Shown here one piece after another: positions 8,386 to 18,623 of a DNA stretch of 63,431 nt. The position numbers were made by a program, and so were the translations under genes. Source of the stretch: Bacteroidetes bacterium MED-G20 (GTDB lineage Bacteria > Bacteroidota > Bacteroidia > Flavobacteriales_D > Parvicellaceae); assembly GCA_905182745.1 (NCBI GenBank), contig CAJJCR010000007.1:1-63431 (forward strand). The letters are read 5' to 3'. The first letter of the stretch is position 1, and each line of letters starts with the position of its first letter. The notes under the pieces were generated by a model. The model made no database searches and had not been told where the DNA came from. It worked only from the letters and a program-made list of their open reading frames with translations.

Positions 8386-11300
8386 TTGAGTTATATACCA
8401 ACAAAAATAACTGTGAATTATTGTAAAGTAGTTATATTTTCTTTTGTTTTCTTTGCCATTAATTGTTTTTCTCAAAAATCAATTAGTGTTCAAAAGCAAA
8501 TTGAATACCAAATTGTTAAATGGACTGATAATTCAGATGGTAAGTTTCTTTGTCCTGAAAATGGATATTTTGATCAACACACTTATCAAGCTGTTTTTCA
8601 GCTCAAATTACCATTTGCGGAGTATGATGTTATAAGTTTTGAGTTCAATGAAAGACCACTAAGCTTTAGCGAAAAAAAAGCATATTCCAATATTATATTT
8701 TCTAAGAAATACCTCCATACATTTAGAAAACAAGAGCAAAATGCTACTCTTAAAAACAATCTTTTGCTAATTGACTGCATAAGAAATTTTAACGGTGAAT
8801 TGTATTTAATTACGGATTTTAAGGCTCAAATTGTAACAAAAACACACCTTTTAAATCGATTTAAAAAATCAACTTTTGCAAATCAGTCGGTACTTAACAA
8901 TGGTGCTAATTGGTTTAAGCTAAGTAATTTTGAATCTGGTGTGTATAAAATTGATTACAACTATTTGATTATTAACTCCATTATTAATGCTGAAATTCCT
9001 TCAAACAGTATCCATTTATTTTCCAATAATAAAGGACTTCTAAGCGCAGTTAATGACGATTCTAGACCAGATGATTTAGAGCAACAATCTATATTTGTCT
9101 TTGATGGTGGTGATGGGCTATTTTCTCAGGGAGATTATATATTATTTTATTTAACAGGTCCAGATAGAATTAATTTTGATGGTAAAAATTTCAACCACAC
9201 CAAGCATATTTATTCAGATAGTGCATATTGTTTTTTAAATATTGATAATTCTAGAATTTCAAATAACCTAGACAGCGTAAATAATTTGAATCAAACTTTT
9301 AATCAGACAATTACTAAATTCAAGGATTTTAATTATTTGAACGAGGACAAATTAAATCTTTTAAAATCTGGTTCCCAATGGTTTGGTGATGTTTTTGATC
9401 TTACCAATATTTACACCTATCCTTTTCCATTTAATTTTTGTACAGATTCTTCGCATCTAAAATTAAAGTTAATGAGCAAGTCTAATTATTCAACAGCTTA
9501 TTTTTATCCTTCAATTTTTGGAGAAAGCCGAACAGTTCCAATTAATTCAACAGGTTCGTCTTATTATGCAGACGTAGGAAGAGTGGTTGTTGAAGAATTT
9601 GATGTTTTAAATAATCCAAACGCACCCTATGAGTTAACTTTAGAATATTCGAATAATGGTGCTCCATCTTCCAAAGGTTACTTAGATTATATTGAAATAA
9701 ACTGCGATAGAGAATTGGTAAAAGACAACCAAGAGTTTCGTTTTAATGTTTTAAGTTCGGGATTTATTGACTACTCTAAAGTTGTGTTAAATAATTCTTC
9801 CTCTGTGGACATGGTTTGGGATATTACAGATTTTAGAGATGTGAAAAATTTAGCATTCAACAAATCCAACGAGGAATTAACTTTTTTATCTTATTCAGAT
9901 ACCCTTAGACATTTTGTAGCAGTTTCTGGTTTTAACTTTCATAGTCCAACTTTTGTTAAGAAAATACCTAATCAAAATCTCCATGGTTTAGCTAATGTAG
10001 ATATGGTGATAATTACTCCATCAGAATTTTTGACAGCTGCTGAGGAATTAAATTTATTACATCAAAACGAGGGTTTAAATGTGGTAACTGTTTCTGATGA
10101 ACAGATTTACAATGAATTTTCAGGTGGATTAGTTGACGCAACTGCAATAAAACAATTCTTAAGAATGTTTTATTCTAGAGAAAATGGCAATCCATTAACC
10201 ATTCCAAAATACTGTTTACTTTTTGGAGATGGTTCTTACGATAACAGAAATATTTTGGGTCACAATAAAAATATATTGCCAATTTTTGAATCTTCAGAGT
10301 CTGTCAGCATTGTAAATACTTATGCTTCGGATGATTATTATGCAATTTTAGCCGATGGGGCATCTATGCAAAACACAGATTTTTTAAATATAGGAATTGG
10401 AAGATTGGTGGTTACAACCTTATTAGAGGCAAATGAAATGGTTCAGAAAATCAAGAATTACACTCAAGAGGACGCAAATTCAATGACAAGTTTAAATTGT
10501 AATAATCCGATGACCAATAGCATTTATGGAGATTGGAGGAATAAAGTTGTTTTAGTTAGCGATGATGAGGACAACAATGCATATTTCAATGACATTGAAA
10601 TAATGGCATCCAAGATAAAAGTTAATAAGAAATCTATAAATACAATTAAAATACATTCAGATGCCTATGTTCAACAATCTAGTACTGTTGGAGAAAGAAT
10701 TCCAGATGCTGAGGCTGCTATTAATCAAAAAGTAAAAGACGGAGCACTTCTAGTAAACTATATAGGTCATGGTGGAGAGACTGGTTGGGCTCATGAGCAA
10801 ATATTAACAGTTCCAACCATCCAAAATTGGGATAATAACAAAGCTCTGCCAGTTTTTATGACTGCAACTTGTGAATTTGGAAGGTTTGATGACCACGATA
10901 GGGTTTCGGGCGGTGAATATATTCTTCTTAATAAGGATGGAGGAGGTATTGGACTATTTACAACAACGAGATTAGTTTATGCTACTCCAAATGAATGGTT
11001 GAATAGGTTTTTTTACGACACAGTTTTTGATTTTGTAAATAATAAGCCACAAAGACTAGGTGATATCTATGTGGGTACTAAAAATAAATTTGCTCAATTT
11101 AGTGCAGATAAAAATTATAGAAAATTTGCGCTTTTAGGAGACCCAGCCATAAGATTTGCTATTCCTGAGTTGAAAGTTGAAATCGACTCCTTTAATCGAG
11201 ATACTGTTAATGCTTTGAGTGAAGTTAAAATCTGCGGTCACCTTAGTGATAATTTTGAAAATACTTTAACAAATTTTAATGGTAAAGTTTATCTCACTTT

Positions 11301-12228
11301 TTACGACAAAGAATCTTCCTTATCTACTTTGGGAACTAATCCTGGATCCGACAATCTTCCTTTTAAAATGTGGAAAAATATAATTTATAAAGGTAAATCT
11401 TCTGCTAGTAATGGGCAATTTAGCTTCACTTTTAAAGTGCCTAAAGATATTGGTTACGATTATGGATTTTCTAGAATAAGCTTGTATGCTGAGGATGGAA
11501 CATTAGATGCTAGTGGATATAACGATTCTCTAATAATTGGTGGAATAGATACAACAGCTTCTTTAGATGTAAAAGGTCCTGATTTGGAATTGTATTTAAA
11601 TGATAAAAACTTTGTTTCTGGTGGAATTTCCAATTCCAATCCTTTATTGATAGTTTCTGTTTTTGACGAAAATGGAATAAATACTGTTGGCAATGGAATT
11701 GGTCACGATATTGAGCTTGTGATTGACAACGATTATGCAAACTCTATTGTTTTAAACGATTATTATGTTGCAGATTTAGACACTTATAAAAGTGGTAGAA
11801 TAAACTTCGAACTTAATGATGTTGATCCTGGAGAGCATAATATAAAAATAAAGGTCTGGGATAATTATAATAATTCCTCGTTAAGTGAAATAAATTTTAT
11901 AGTAGTTGAAGACAACGAACTTGAATTATCTCATGTGCTAAATTTTCCAAATCCATTTACCACTAATACTGCTTTTTATTTTGAACACAATCAAAACTGT
12001 AATTTTTTAGACGTCAGTATACTTATCTATTCTGTTTCAGGAAAAGTGGTCAAAAGAATTAATAAAAGAATCCTTAATGAAGGTTTCCGATCTCAGGGTA
12101 TCTCATGGGATGGAAAAGATGATTTTAATGAAGTTTTAGCACGGGGGGTGTATATTTATAACTTAAGGGTGACCAACGAACAAGGCCTGAGTGCAGATAA
12201 AACCCAGAGCATGTTCCTTTTGAAATAA
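8386..12228 (+). CDS. porU: Type IX secretion sortase PorU
   Basis: A 1280-residue C25 (gingipain-like) peptidase-fold protein, the T9SS sortase that removes C-terminal signals and attaches cargo to the cell surface. Its catalytic pair is visible: His795 in YIGHGGETGW and Cys829 in TATCEFGRFDD. A signal peptide precedes FAINCFSQ, and the C-terminus (about 1195-1280) ends in a CTD-like fold with FPNPFTTNT and LARGVYIYNLRV. The start is uncertain: no in-frame ATG is present, so TTG at 8386 or GTG at 8413 is used. The gene is intact over 3.8 kb. porV follows 57 nt downstream. Confidence 0.93.
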   Translation: MSYIPTKITVNYCKVVIFSFVFFAINCFSQKSISVQKQIEYQIVKWTDNSDGKFLCPENGYFDQHTYQAVFQLKLPFAEYDVISFEFNERPLSFSEKKAYSNIIFSKKYLHTFRKQEQNATLKNNLLLIDCIRNFNGELYLITDFKAQIVTKTHLLNRFKKSTFANQSVLNNGANWFKLSNFESGVYKIDYNYLIINSIINAEIPSNSIHLFSNNKGLLSAVNDDSRPDDLEQQSIFVFDGGDGLFSQGDYILFYLTGPDRINFDGKNFNHTKHIYSDSAYCFLNIDNSRISNNLDSVNNLNQTFNQTITKFKDFNYLNEDKLNLLKSGSQWFGDVFDLTNIYTYPFPFNFCTDSSHLKLKLMSKSNYSTAYFYPSIFGESRTVPINSTGSSYYADVGRVVVEEFDVLNNPNAPYELTLEYSNNGAPSSKGYLDYIEINCDRELVKDNQEFRFNVLSSGFIDYSKVVLNNSSSVDMVWDITDFRDVKNLAFNKSNEELTFLSYSDTLRHFVAVSGFNFHSPTFVKKIPNQNLHGLANVDMVIITPSEFLTAAEELNLLHQNEGLNVVTVSDEQIYNEFSGGLVDATAIKQFLRMFYSRENGNPLTIPKYCLLFGDGSYDNRNILGHNKNILPIFESSESVSIVNTYASDDYYAILADGASMQNTDFLNIGIGRLVVTTLLEANEMVQKIKNYTQEDANSMTSLNCNNPMTNSIYGDWRNKVVLVSDDEDNNAYFNDIEIMASKIKVNKKSINTIKIHSDAYVQQSSTVGERIPDAEAAINQKVKDGALLVNYIGHGGETGWAHEQILTVPTIQNWDNNKALPVFMTATCEFGRFDDHDRVSGGEYILLNKDGGGIGLFTTTRLVYATPNEWLNRFFYDTVFDFVNNKPQRLGDIYVGTKNKFAQFSADKNYRKFALLGDPAIRFAIPELKVEIDSFNRDTVNALSEVKICGHLSDNFENTLTNFNGKVYLTFYDKESSLSTLGTNPGSDNLPFKMWKNIIYKGKSSASNGQFSFTFKVPKDIGYDYGFSRISLYAEDGTLDASGYNDSLIIGGIDTTASLDVKGPDLELYLNDKNFVSGGISNSNPLLIVSVFDENGINTVGNGIGHDIELVIDNDYANSIVLNDYYVADLDTYKSGRINFELNDVDPGEHNIKIKVWDNYNNSSLSEINFIVVEDNELELSHVLNFPNPFTTNTAFYFEHNQNCNFLDVSILIYSVSGKVVKRINKRILNEGFRSQGISWDGKDDFNEVLARGVYIYNLRVTNEQGLSADKTQSMFLLK

Positions 12229-12251
12229 TTATTTTCTAAGTACTATTTATA

Positions 12252-12259
12252 TATATTTG
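12252..12259 (+). promoter_or_regulatory. Candidate Bacteroidota -7 element before porV
   Basis: TATATTTG matches the Bacteroidota sigma -7 consensus TAnnTTTG, lying 27 nt before the porV ATG in the 57-nt porU-porV gap. I do not see a convincing -33 TTG at the right distance, so this may be a weak or secondary promoter, or chance in AT-rich DNA. Confidence 0.35.
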
Positions 12260-12285
12260 TCGTTAGCACACATAATTCTTATTAG

Positions 12286-13533
12286 ATGATCTTGAATAAA
12301 AAAACATTTATTAGACTATTTGCAGTATTAATTGCAGTGGTCTTTTTTAAAAATTTTGCGTTTTCACAAATCAGTACTCAACAGCTTGGAGGAAGTCAAA
12401 TAAATACTATTACCACTGCAGTTCCATTTCTTTTAATTTCTCCTGATTCTAGATCTGGTGCTATGGGTGATGCAGGAGTAGCAATTAGTCCAGATGCTAA
12501 TTCCATACATTGGAATCCTGCAAAGTTAGTATTCATAGATCCAATTAAAGATGTCGGTTTTAGCATGTCTTATTCTCCATGGCTAAGAGCTTTAGTGAAT
12601 GATATTAATTTAGCATATCTATCTGGCTATAAAAGAATTGATAGACTTTCTACTATTGGTGCTTCTTTAAGATATTTTTCTTTAGGTAATATTACTTTTA
12701 CTGATAACTTTGGAACTACAATAAGAGATTTTAAACCCAACGAATTTGCTTTTGATGTAGTTTATTCAAGAAAATTAGGAGATAATTTTTCAGCAGGTTT
12801 AGCGGCAAGGTACATTTATTCCAATCTTACTGGTGGAACTTCCGTGGGTGGAGCAGATACCAAGCCTGGGCAAAGTGCAGCAGCTGATTTATCGCTTTAC
12901 TATATTTCCAATTCTTTCGATTTAGTAGATAAACCATCTACTATTGCCTTTGGAACTAATATTTCTAATATTGGAGCTAAAATGTCTTACACTGAAGCTG
13001 CAACAAGAGATTTTATTCCAACAAATTTTAGGTTAGGAACTACTCTGAATATGGAATTAGATGAGTTTAATAAATTTTCGTTTTCTATCGATGCAAATAA
13101 ATTATTAGTTCCTACCAATCCGTATTATCACCCAACTAATGGTGACATTGTTTCTGGTAGAAACCCTGATGTAGGAGTTGCTTCTGGTATTTTTGGTTCC
13201 TTTACAGATGCCCCTGGAAATATTTTTGAAGACAACGGTTCTTATTATGTGGAAAGTGGATCTGTCTTTAAAGAAGAACTTAATGAAATTAATTTATCCT
13301 TTGGTGCAGAATTTCTTTACAGTGAATTATTTGCCTTAAGAGCTGGTTATTTTCATGAGCACCCAACAAAAGGAAATAGAAGATTCATTTCTTTTGGCGC
13401 TGGAATAAAATACAAAGTTCTAGAACTAGATCTTTCATATATACTGGCCCTTACTCAAGCAAGTCCCCTAGCAAATACCATAAGGTTTTCCATAAAGTTA
13501 AATTTGGGTGGCTCGGGTACAAAAGAAGATTAA
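12286..13533 (+). CDS. porV: Type IX secretion outer membrane channel protein PorV
   Basis: A 415-residue outer-membrane beta-barrel (PorV/LptO), the shuttle that takes T9SS cargo from the translocon to the PorU sortase. It has a signal peptide ending in NFAFSQ, then the family signature PFLLISPDSRSGAMGDAGVA with SIHWNPAKL. Beta-strand repeats continue to a barrel-type C-terminus. Its stop codon overlaps the cdd start by one base (TAATG at 13531-13535), so translation of the two is probably coupled. Confidence 0.93.
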   Translation: MILNKKTFIRLFAVLIAVVFFKNFAFSQISTQQLGGSQINTITTAVPFLLISPDSRSGAMGDAGVAISPDANSIHWNPAKLVFIDPIKDVGFSMSYSPWLRALVNDINLAYLSGYKRIDRLSTIGASLRYFSLGNITFTDNFGTTIRDFKPNEFAFDVVYSRKLGDNFSAGLAARYIYSNLTGGTSVGGADTKPGQSAAADLSLYYISNSFDLVDKPSTIAFGTNISNIGAKMSYTEAATRDFIPTNFRLGTTLNMELDEFNKFSFSIDANKLLVPTNPYYHPTNGDIVSGRNPDVGVASGIFGSFTDAPGNIFEDNGSYYVESGSVFKEELNEINLSFGAEFLYSELFALRAGYFHEHPTKGNRRFISFGAGIKYKVLELDLSYILALTQASPLANTIRFSIKLNLGGSGTKED

Positions 13534-14021
13534 TGATCGAAAGGTTCTCAACTTCTTACAATTCTTATGGTTCAATTGATGAACTACCACCGATTGATAA
13601 AAAACTTTTAAAAAAAGCAGAAAAAATTTTAGAACAAGCCTATTCTGTTTACTCTGGATTTAGTGTAGGAGCAGCAGCTTTGCTTGATAATGGTGAAATA
13701 ATAGCTGCAAATAACCAAGAAAATATTGCATATCCCTCTTCGATGTGTGCAGAAAGAGTTCTTTTTTATTTTTGTAAAGCAAATTACCCAAATTGTATTA
13801 TTGAAAAAGTTGCTATTACTGTAAAAGCTGTAGAGAAAATAATTGATGAACCAATTTCGCCATGTGGTGGATGTAGACAAGTAATGTTTGAGTTCGAGAG
13901 AAATCAAGAAAAAAGCATTAAAATTTTACTTATGGGAGAGGTAGGAAAAGTATATGAATTAAATAGTGTTGAAGACCTTCTTCCTTTGGCTTTTAAAACT
14001 GATGTTTTAAAACGTTATTAA
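13533..14021 (+). CDS. cdd: Cytidine deaminase
   Basis: A 162-residue zinc enzyme that deaminates cytidine and deoxycytidine to uridine forms in pyrimidine salvage. The catalytic signature CAERVLF (Cys ligand and active-site Glu) and the second zinc motif PCGGCRQ are both complete. The N-terminal YSGFSVGAAAL block is also typical. It overlaps porV by one nucleotide. The link to T9SS is positional only, an arrangement I recall from other Flavobacteria. Confidence 0.93.
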   Translation: MIERFSTSYNSYGSIDELPPIDKKLLKKAEKILEQAYSVYSGFSVGAAALLDNGEIIAANNQENIAYPSSMCAERVLFYFCKANYPNCIIEKVAITVKAVEKIIDEPISPCGGCRQVMFEFERNQEKSIKILLMGEVGKVYELNSVEDLLPLAFKTDVLKRY

Positions 14022-14057
14022 AATCACTACAAAACTTTAATTTCTTTTCATAAATAT

Positions 14058-14065
14058 TATATTTG
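14058..14065 (+). promoter_or_regulatory. Candidate -7 element before pdhA
   Basis: TATATTTG, a match to TAnnTTTG, lies 18 nt upstream of the pdhA ATG in the 61-nt gap after cdd. No clear -33 TTG is seen. It suggests that pdhA-pdhC may have their own promoter in addition to readthrough from porUV. Confidence 0.35.
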
Positions 14066-14082
14066 TTTATAAAATTTTCAAC

Positions 14083-15120
14083 ATGCCAACATCAACTATA
14101 GAAAAACCAGTTAAAACAAAGTCTAAAAAAGCTTTGCCTTACTCTAAAAAGCAATATTTAAAGTGGTACAAAGACATGCTGCTAATGCGAAAAATTGAAG
14201 AGAGAATCGGGCATTTATATATTCAACAGAAATTTGGTGGTTTTTGTCATTTATATATTGGTCAGGAAGCTGTGGTTGCAGGAACTGCTTCTGCATGTAT
14301 AAAAGAAGATAAGCACATTACTGCTTACAGAGATCACGCTCACCCAATTGCACTAGGAGTTCATCCAAAATATATGGTTGCCGAACTTTATGGTAAAAAG
14401 ACAGGAATGTCTAAAGGTAAAGGTGGTTCTATGCATATGTTTAATAAGGAAGTTAACCTCATGGGAGGTCATGGTATAGTTGGTGCTCAAATTCCAATGG
14501 GTGCTGGTATTGCCTTTGCTGACCAGTACAAAGGAAATAAGGGTGTAACTTATTGTTCTTTTGGGGATGGTGCTGCGAGACAAGGAGCACTTCATGAAAC
14601 ATTTAATATGGCAATGATGTGGAAACTACCAGTTGTTTTTATTATAGAGAATAATAATTATGCAATGGGAACATCTGTTAAAAGAACTACAAATGTTGAG
14701 GATATGAGTGAAATTGGAAAATCTTACCATATGCCTTCATTTGTTGTAGATGGTATGTCGGTAGAATCTGTTCATGAAGCTATTGAAGAAGCATCCGCAA
14801 GAGCTAGAAAAGGCGAAGGGCCAACCTTATTAGATATTAGAACTTATAGATATAAAGGACATTCAATGTCAGATCCTCAAAAATATAGAACAAAAGACGA
14901 GGTAGCGGACTTCAAAGGAAAAGATCCAGTTTCTCAGGTTTTAAATACAATTACAGTTAACAAACTAGCTTCTGAAAGTGATATTAAAAAAATTCAAGAA
15001 GAAGTAAAAGTTCTTGTAGACGAATCAATTGCATTTGCCGAAGACTCTCCAGAGCTTGAAGCACACGAATTGTATGAAGATGTTTATATGCAAAAGGATT
15101 ACCCATTTATTAAAGATTAA
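14083..15120 (+). CDS. pdhA: Pyruvate dehydrogenase E1 component, alpha subunit
   Basis: A 345-residue thiamine diphosphate-dependent E1-alpha subunit, which decarboxylates pyruvate and reductively acetylates lipoyl-E2 together with E1-beta. The ThDP/Mg motif runs from GDGAARQGALHE (about residue 160) to ENNNYAMGTS (about 190). The phosphorylation-loop-like stretch YRYKGHSMSDP is also present. pdhC follows after 9 nt. No pdhB or lpd is in the window, so E1-beta and E3 must be encoded elsewhere. Confidence 0.93.
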   Translation: MPTSTIEKPVKTKSKKALPYSKKQYLKWYKDMLLMRKIEERIGHLYIQQKFGGFCHLYIGQEAVVAGTASACIKEDKHITAYRDHAHPIALGVHPKYMVAELYGKKTGMSKGKGGSMHMFNKEVNLMGGHGIVGAQIPMGAGIAFADQYKGNKGVTYCSFGDGAARQGALHETFNMAMMWKLPVVFIIENNNYAMGTSVKRTTNVEDMSEIGKSYHMPSFVVDGMSVESVHEAIEEASARARKGEGPTLLDIRTYRYKGHSMSDPQKYRTKDEVADFKGKDPVSQVLNTITVNKLASESDIKKIQEEVKVLVDESIAFAEDSPELEAHELYEDVYMQKDYPFIKD

Positions 15121-15129
15121 ATATTTGTT

Positions 15130-16413
15130 ATGGCTGAAATAGTAAGAATGCCCAAATTAAGTGACACCATGACTGAGGGAGTGGTTGCAGAATGGCATAA
15201 AAAAGTTGGTGACAACATAGAAAGTGGTGAATTATTAGCAGAGATTGAAACTGACAAGGCTACCATGGAATTTGAATCTTTTCAAGAGGGAGTATTATTA
15301 CATATAGGAGTCGAAAAAGGTCAAACAGCTCCTGTAGACTCTATTCTGGCAATTTTAGGTGAAAAGGGAGAAGATGTAGCCAAATTACTAAAAGAGGAAA
15401 AAGCTTCAGAAGCAGAATCTGTTGAAAAAGAAGTTTCTAAACCCGCTCCAACTCCAAAACCTTTTCCAGCAGAAGTTAAACCACAGCCATCTGTAAGTGC
15501 TGCACCTTCAGTACCTACCCCAACGGTCTCTTCTAATAAATCTTTTCCTTCATTAGACTCTTTAAATTCTTTAGAAACTAAAGCCTCACCATTGGCAAAA
15601 AAACTTGCAGAAGAAAGAGGAATAAATTTAAAATTTGTTAGTGGAACTGGTACCGATGGAAGAATTGTAAAAAGAGATATTGATAATTTTCAAGGAAGTG
15701 CTACAATTCAAGGGCAAGAGTCCTTTGTGGATGAGCCAGTTTCTCAAATGAGAAAAGTTATTGCCCAAAGATTAGCAGAGAGTAAGTTTTCTGCGCCACA
15801 CTTTTATTTAACTGTTTCTATCAATATGGACAACTCTATTGAAGCAAGAAAGGCAATTAATAATGCTATTAACCCATCTAAAATTTCATTCAATGACTTG
15901 GTAGTTAAAGCAGCAGCAGTATCTCTTAAAGACCACCCCAAAGTTAATGCATCTTGGTATGGTGATTTTATAAGATATAACGAGCATGTTCATATTGGTG
16001 TTGCTGTAGCAGTTGATGAAGGTTTGTTAGTCCCTGTAATTAGGTTTACTAATGAAAAATCTTTGACTCAAATTGGTCAGGAAGTTAAATTGCTTGCTCA
16101 AAAGGCCAAAGATAAAAAGCTTCAGCCAGAAGAATGGGAAGGAAATACATTTACCATTTCTAACCTTGGAATGTTTGGTATTGATGAATTTACTGCTATT
16201 GTTAATCCACCTGATGCTTGCATATTAGCAATTGGTGGTATACAACAAGTTCCGGTGGTGAAAAATGGAGAAATTGTACCTGGAAATATAATGAAAGTTA
16301 CTTTAAGTTGCGATCACAGGGTAGTAGATGGCGCTGTAGGATCTGCTTTTTTAAATTCTTTTAAAAACTATTTAGAAAACCCTGTTTTATTGCTAGGGAA
16401 ACAAGCGATTTAG
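15130..16413 (+). CDS. pdhC: Pyruvate dehydrogenase E2, dihydrolipoamide acetyltransferase
   Basis: A 427-residue E2 core subunit. It has one lipoyl domain with the lipoylated lysine in ETDKATMEF (Lys43), a Pro/Ala/Ser-rich linker, a peripheral subunit-binding domain (ASPLAKKLAEERGI to GTDGRIVKRDI), and the catalytic chloramphenicol-acetyltransferase-like domain with SCDHRVVDGA near residue 397. It transfers acetyl from lipoamide to CoA. It is cotranscribed with pdhA. Confidence 0.93.
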   Translation: MAEIVRMPKLSDTMTEGVVAEWHKKVGDNIESGELLAEIETDKATMEFESFQEGVLLHIGVEKGQTAPVDSILAILGEKGEDVAKLLKEEKASEAESVEKEVSKPAPTPKPFPAEVKPQPSVSAAPSVPTPTVSSNKSFPSLDSLNSLETKASPLAKKLAEERGINLKFVSGTGTDGRIVKRDIDNFQGSATIQGQESFVDEPVSQMRKVIAQRLAESKFSAPHFYLTVSINMDNSIEARKAINNAINPSKISFNDLVVKAAAVSLKDHPKVNASWYGDFIRYNEHVHIGVAVAVDEGLLVPVIRFTNEKSLTQIGQEVKLLAQKAKDKKLQPEEWEGNTFTISNLGMFGIDEFTAIVNPPDACILAIGGIQQVPVVKNGEIVPGNIMKVTLSCDHRVVDGAVGSAFLNSFKNYLENPVLLLGKQAI

Positions 16414-16468
16414 GCTTTCATGTTTTTTAATTAATTTATTATATTTTCATAGACCAAACTAATAATGT

Positions 16469-18578
16469 TTGTCCTTGAATGTAGATGTTTTAAATACTCC
16501 TATTGAATTTCTTAAGGGGGTTGGGCCCAAAAGGGCTGACCTGCTGAAAAGCGAAATGTCTATATATTCATTTAGAGATTTGCTAAATCATTTTCCATTT
16601 AGATATGTGGATAGGTCTAAAACAGTACTAATTAAAGATATTTTAGAACCTCAAGGAAGTGTTCAAATTTCAGTTCAGGTATCTAATGTCCAAGAGCTTG
16701 GACAACCAAGGAGAAAAAGACTTTTAGTCTCCGCCTTTGACGCATCTGGATCTGTTCAGCTAGTATGGTTTAAAGGTGTAAAATGGATAAAGCCAACCAT
16801 TAAACTTGGCCAACAGTATGTTATTTATGGGAAGCCAACTTCTTACGCTGGCTCATGGAATTTCAACCATCCTGAAATGGAATTAGAAGAAAAAAGCAAG
16901 AACAAGCTTGGTAGTCTTCAACCAGTATATCACTCTACCGAAAAACTATCTGCCTTTGGACTTCAGTCTAGAGGAATAGAAAATCTAATGAGAAATTTAT
17001 TACCCCAGGTATTAAAGTTTATTCCCAAAACTTTAACAAACAATATAGAGAAGAAAAATAATTTCCCCAATGTTTATCAAGCATATGAAAACATTCATTT
17101 CCCAATTGATAAATACCTGCTTCAAAAATCTATATTAAGATTAAAATACGAAGAATTATTTTTTCTTCAGTTGAGTATGACTACCCAAAAGTTAAGCACT
17201 AGAAATAAATTGAAGGGCTATGTTTTTAAGTACGTAGGAAATAATTTTAACGATTTTTTCAAAAAACATTTACCATTTGAGCTGACCAATGCTCAAAAGA
17301 AAGTAGTAAAAGAGATTCGTAAAGATTTGGGGTCTGGTGTACATATGAACAGATTATTGCAAGGAGATGTTGGAAGCGGAAAAACATTAGTTGCAGTTTT
17401 AACAATTTTACTTTCTATAGATAATGGATTCCAGTCCTGTTTAATGGCTCCAACAGAAATATTGGCAAACCAGCATTACAAATCAATAGTTAATTTTCTA
17501 GATCCTTTGGGTCTAAAAGTTTCTTTATTGACGGGGTCTGTCAAGAAATCGGATCGTAAAATTATTCATCAATCTTTAGAAGATGGGACTTTGAACGTTC
17601 TTGTTGGCACCCATGCTCTTTTAGAAGATAAAGTAAAATTTAAAAACTTAGGACTTGCAGTAATAGACGAGCAACATAGATTTGGTGTTGCTCAAAGAGC
17701 AAAACTTTGGAAAAAAAATATCCAACCTCCACATGTTTTAGTAATGACAGCTACCCCAATTCCAAGAACTTTAGCAATGACTTTCTATGGCGATCTAGAT
17801 GTTTCTGTAATTGACGAACTTCCACCTGGAAGAAAACCAATTAATACCATTCATAGATTTGATTCTAGTAGATTAAAGGTCTTTCAATTTATTGAAGATG
17901 AGATTAAAAAAGGTCACCAAGTTTATATAGTATATCCTCTAATTGAGGAGTCTGAAAAATTAGACTATAAAGATTTAATGGATGGCTATGAAAGTATCGT
18001 AAGAAGATTTCCATTACCAGACTACCAAGTAAGTATTGTTCATGGAAAAATGAAACCAGAAGCAAAAGAATATGAAATGTCTCAATTTGTAAGCTGGTAA
18101 AACACAAATTATGGTTGCCACTACAGTAATTGAAGTTGGAGTGGATGTTCCAAATGCTTCATTGATGATAATAGAAAGTGCAGAAAAATTTGGTTTGTCA
18201 CAATTGCATCAACTTAGAGGAAGAGTGGGAAGAGGAGCGGAAAAATCGTATTGTGTTTTAATGAGTGGATACAAGCTTTCCAAAGAAGCAAAAATTAGAT
18301 TAGAGACAATGGTTAGAACTAGTGATGGATTTGAGATTTCAGAGCAAGATTTAAAAATTAGAGGCCCTGGTGATGTTATGGGAACTCAACAAAGCGGTGT
18401 TTTAGATTTTAAATTAGCTGATTTGGCTAGAGATGGTCAAATAGTACAATTGTCTAAAAATGATGTAGATCAAATTCTTAAAGAAGATGTAAATCTTTCG
18501 ACAGCAGAAAATCAGGTAGTAAAAAAAGAATTGATTCGTCAAATGAAATTAAAACCTAATTGGAGTAATATTAGTTAA
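16469..18578 (+). CDS. recG: ATP-dependent DNA helicase RecG (one frameshift)
   Basis: RecG regresses stalled replication forks and processes branched DNA. The protein has an N-terminal wedge/OB region (FLKGVGPKRADLLK, HFPFRYVDRS), Walker A GDVGSGKT near residue 300, the helicase II motif DEQHRFGVAQR and TATPIPRT. The frame breaks at about 18095, where an extra T turns VSGKTQIMVATT into a stop; removing it gives about 703 codons. The start is read as TTG at 16469. An ATG at 16465 in another frame (ATGTTTGTCC) would become the start if one T is spurious, which I think likely. Confidence 0.92.
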
Positions 18579-18623
18579 CCACTCTTTTAACATTTCTTAT
18601 ATTTACAAAATTAAAAATTATCT

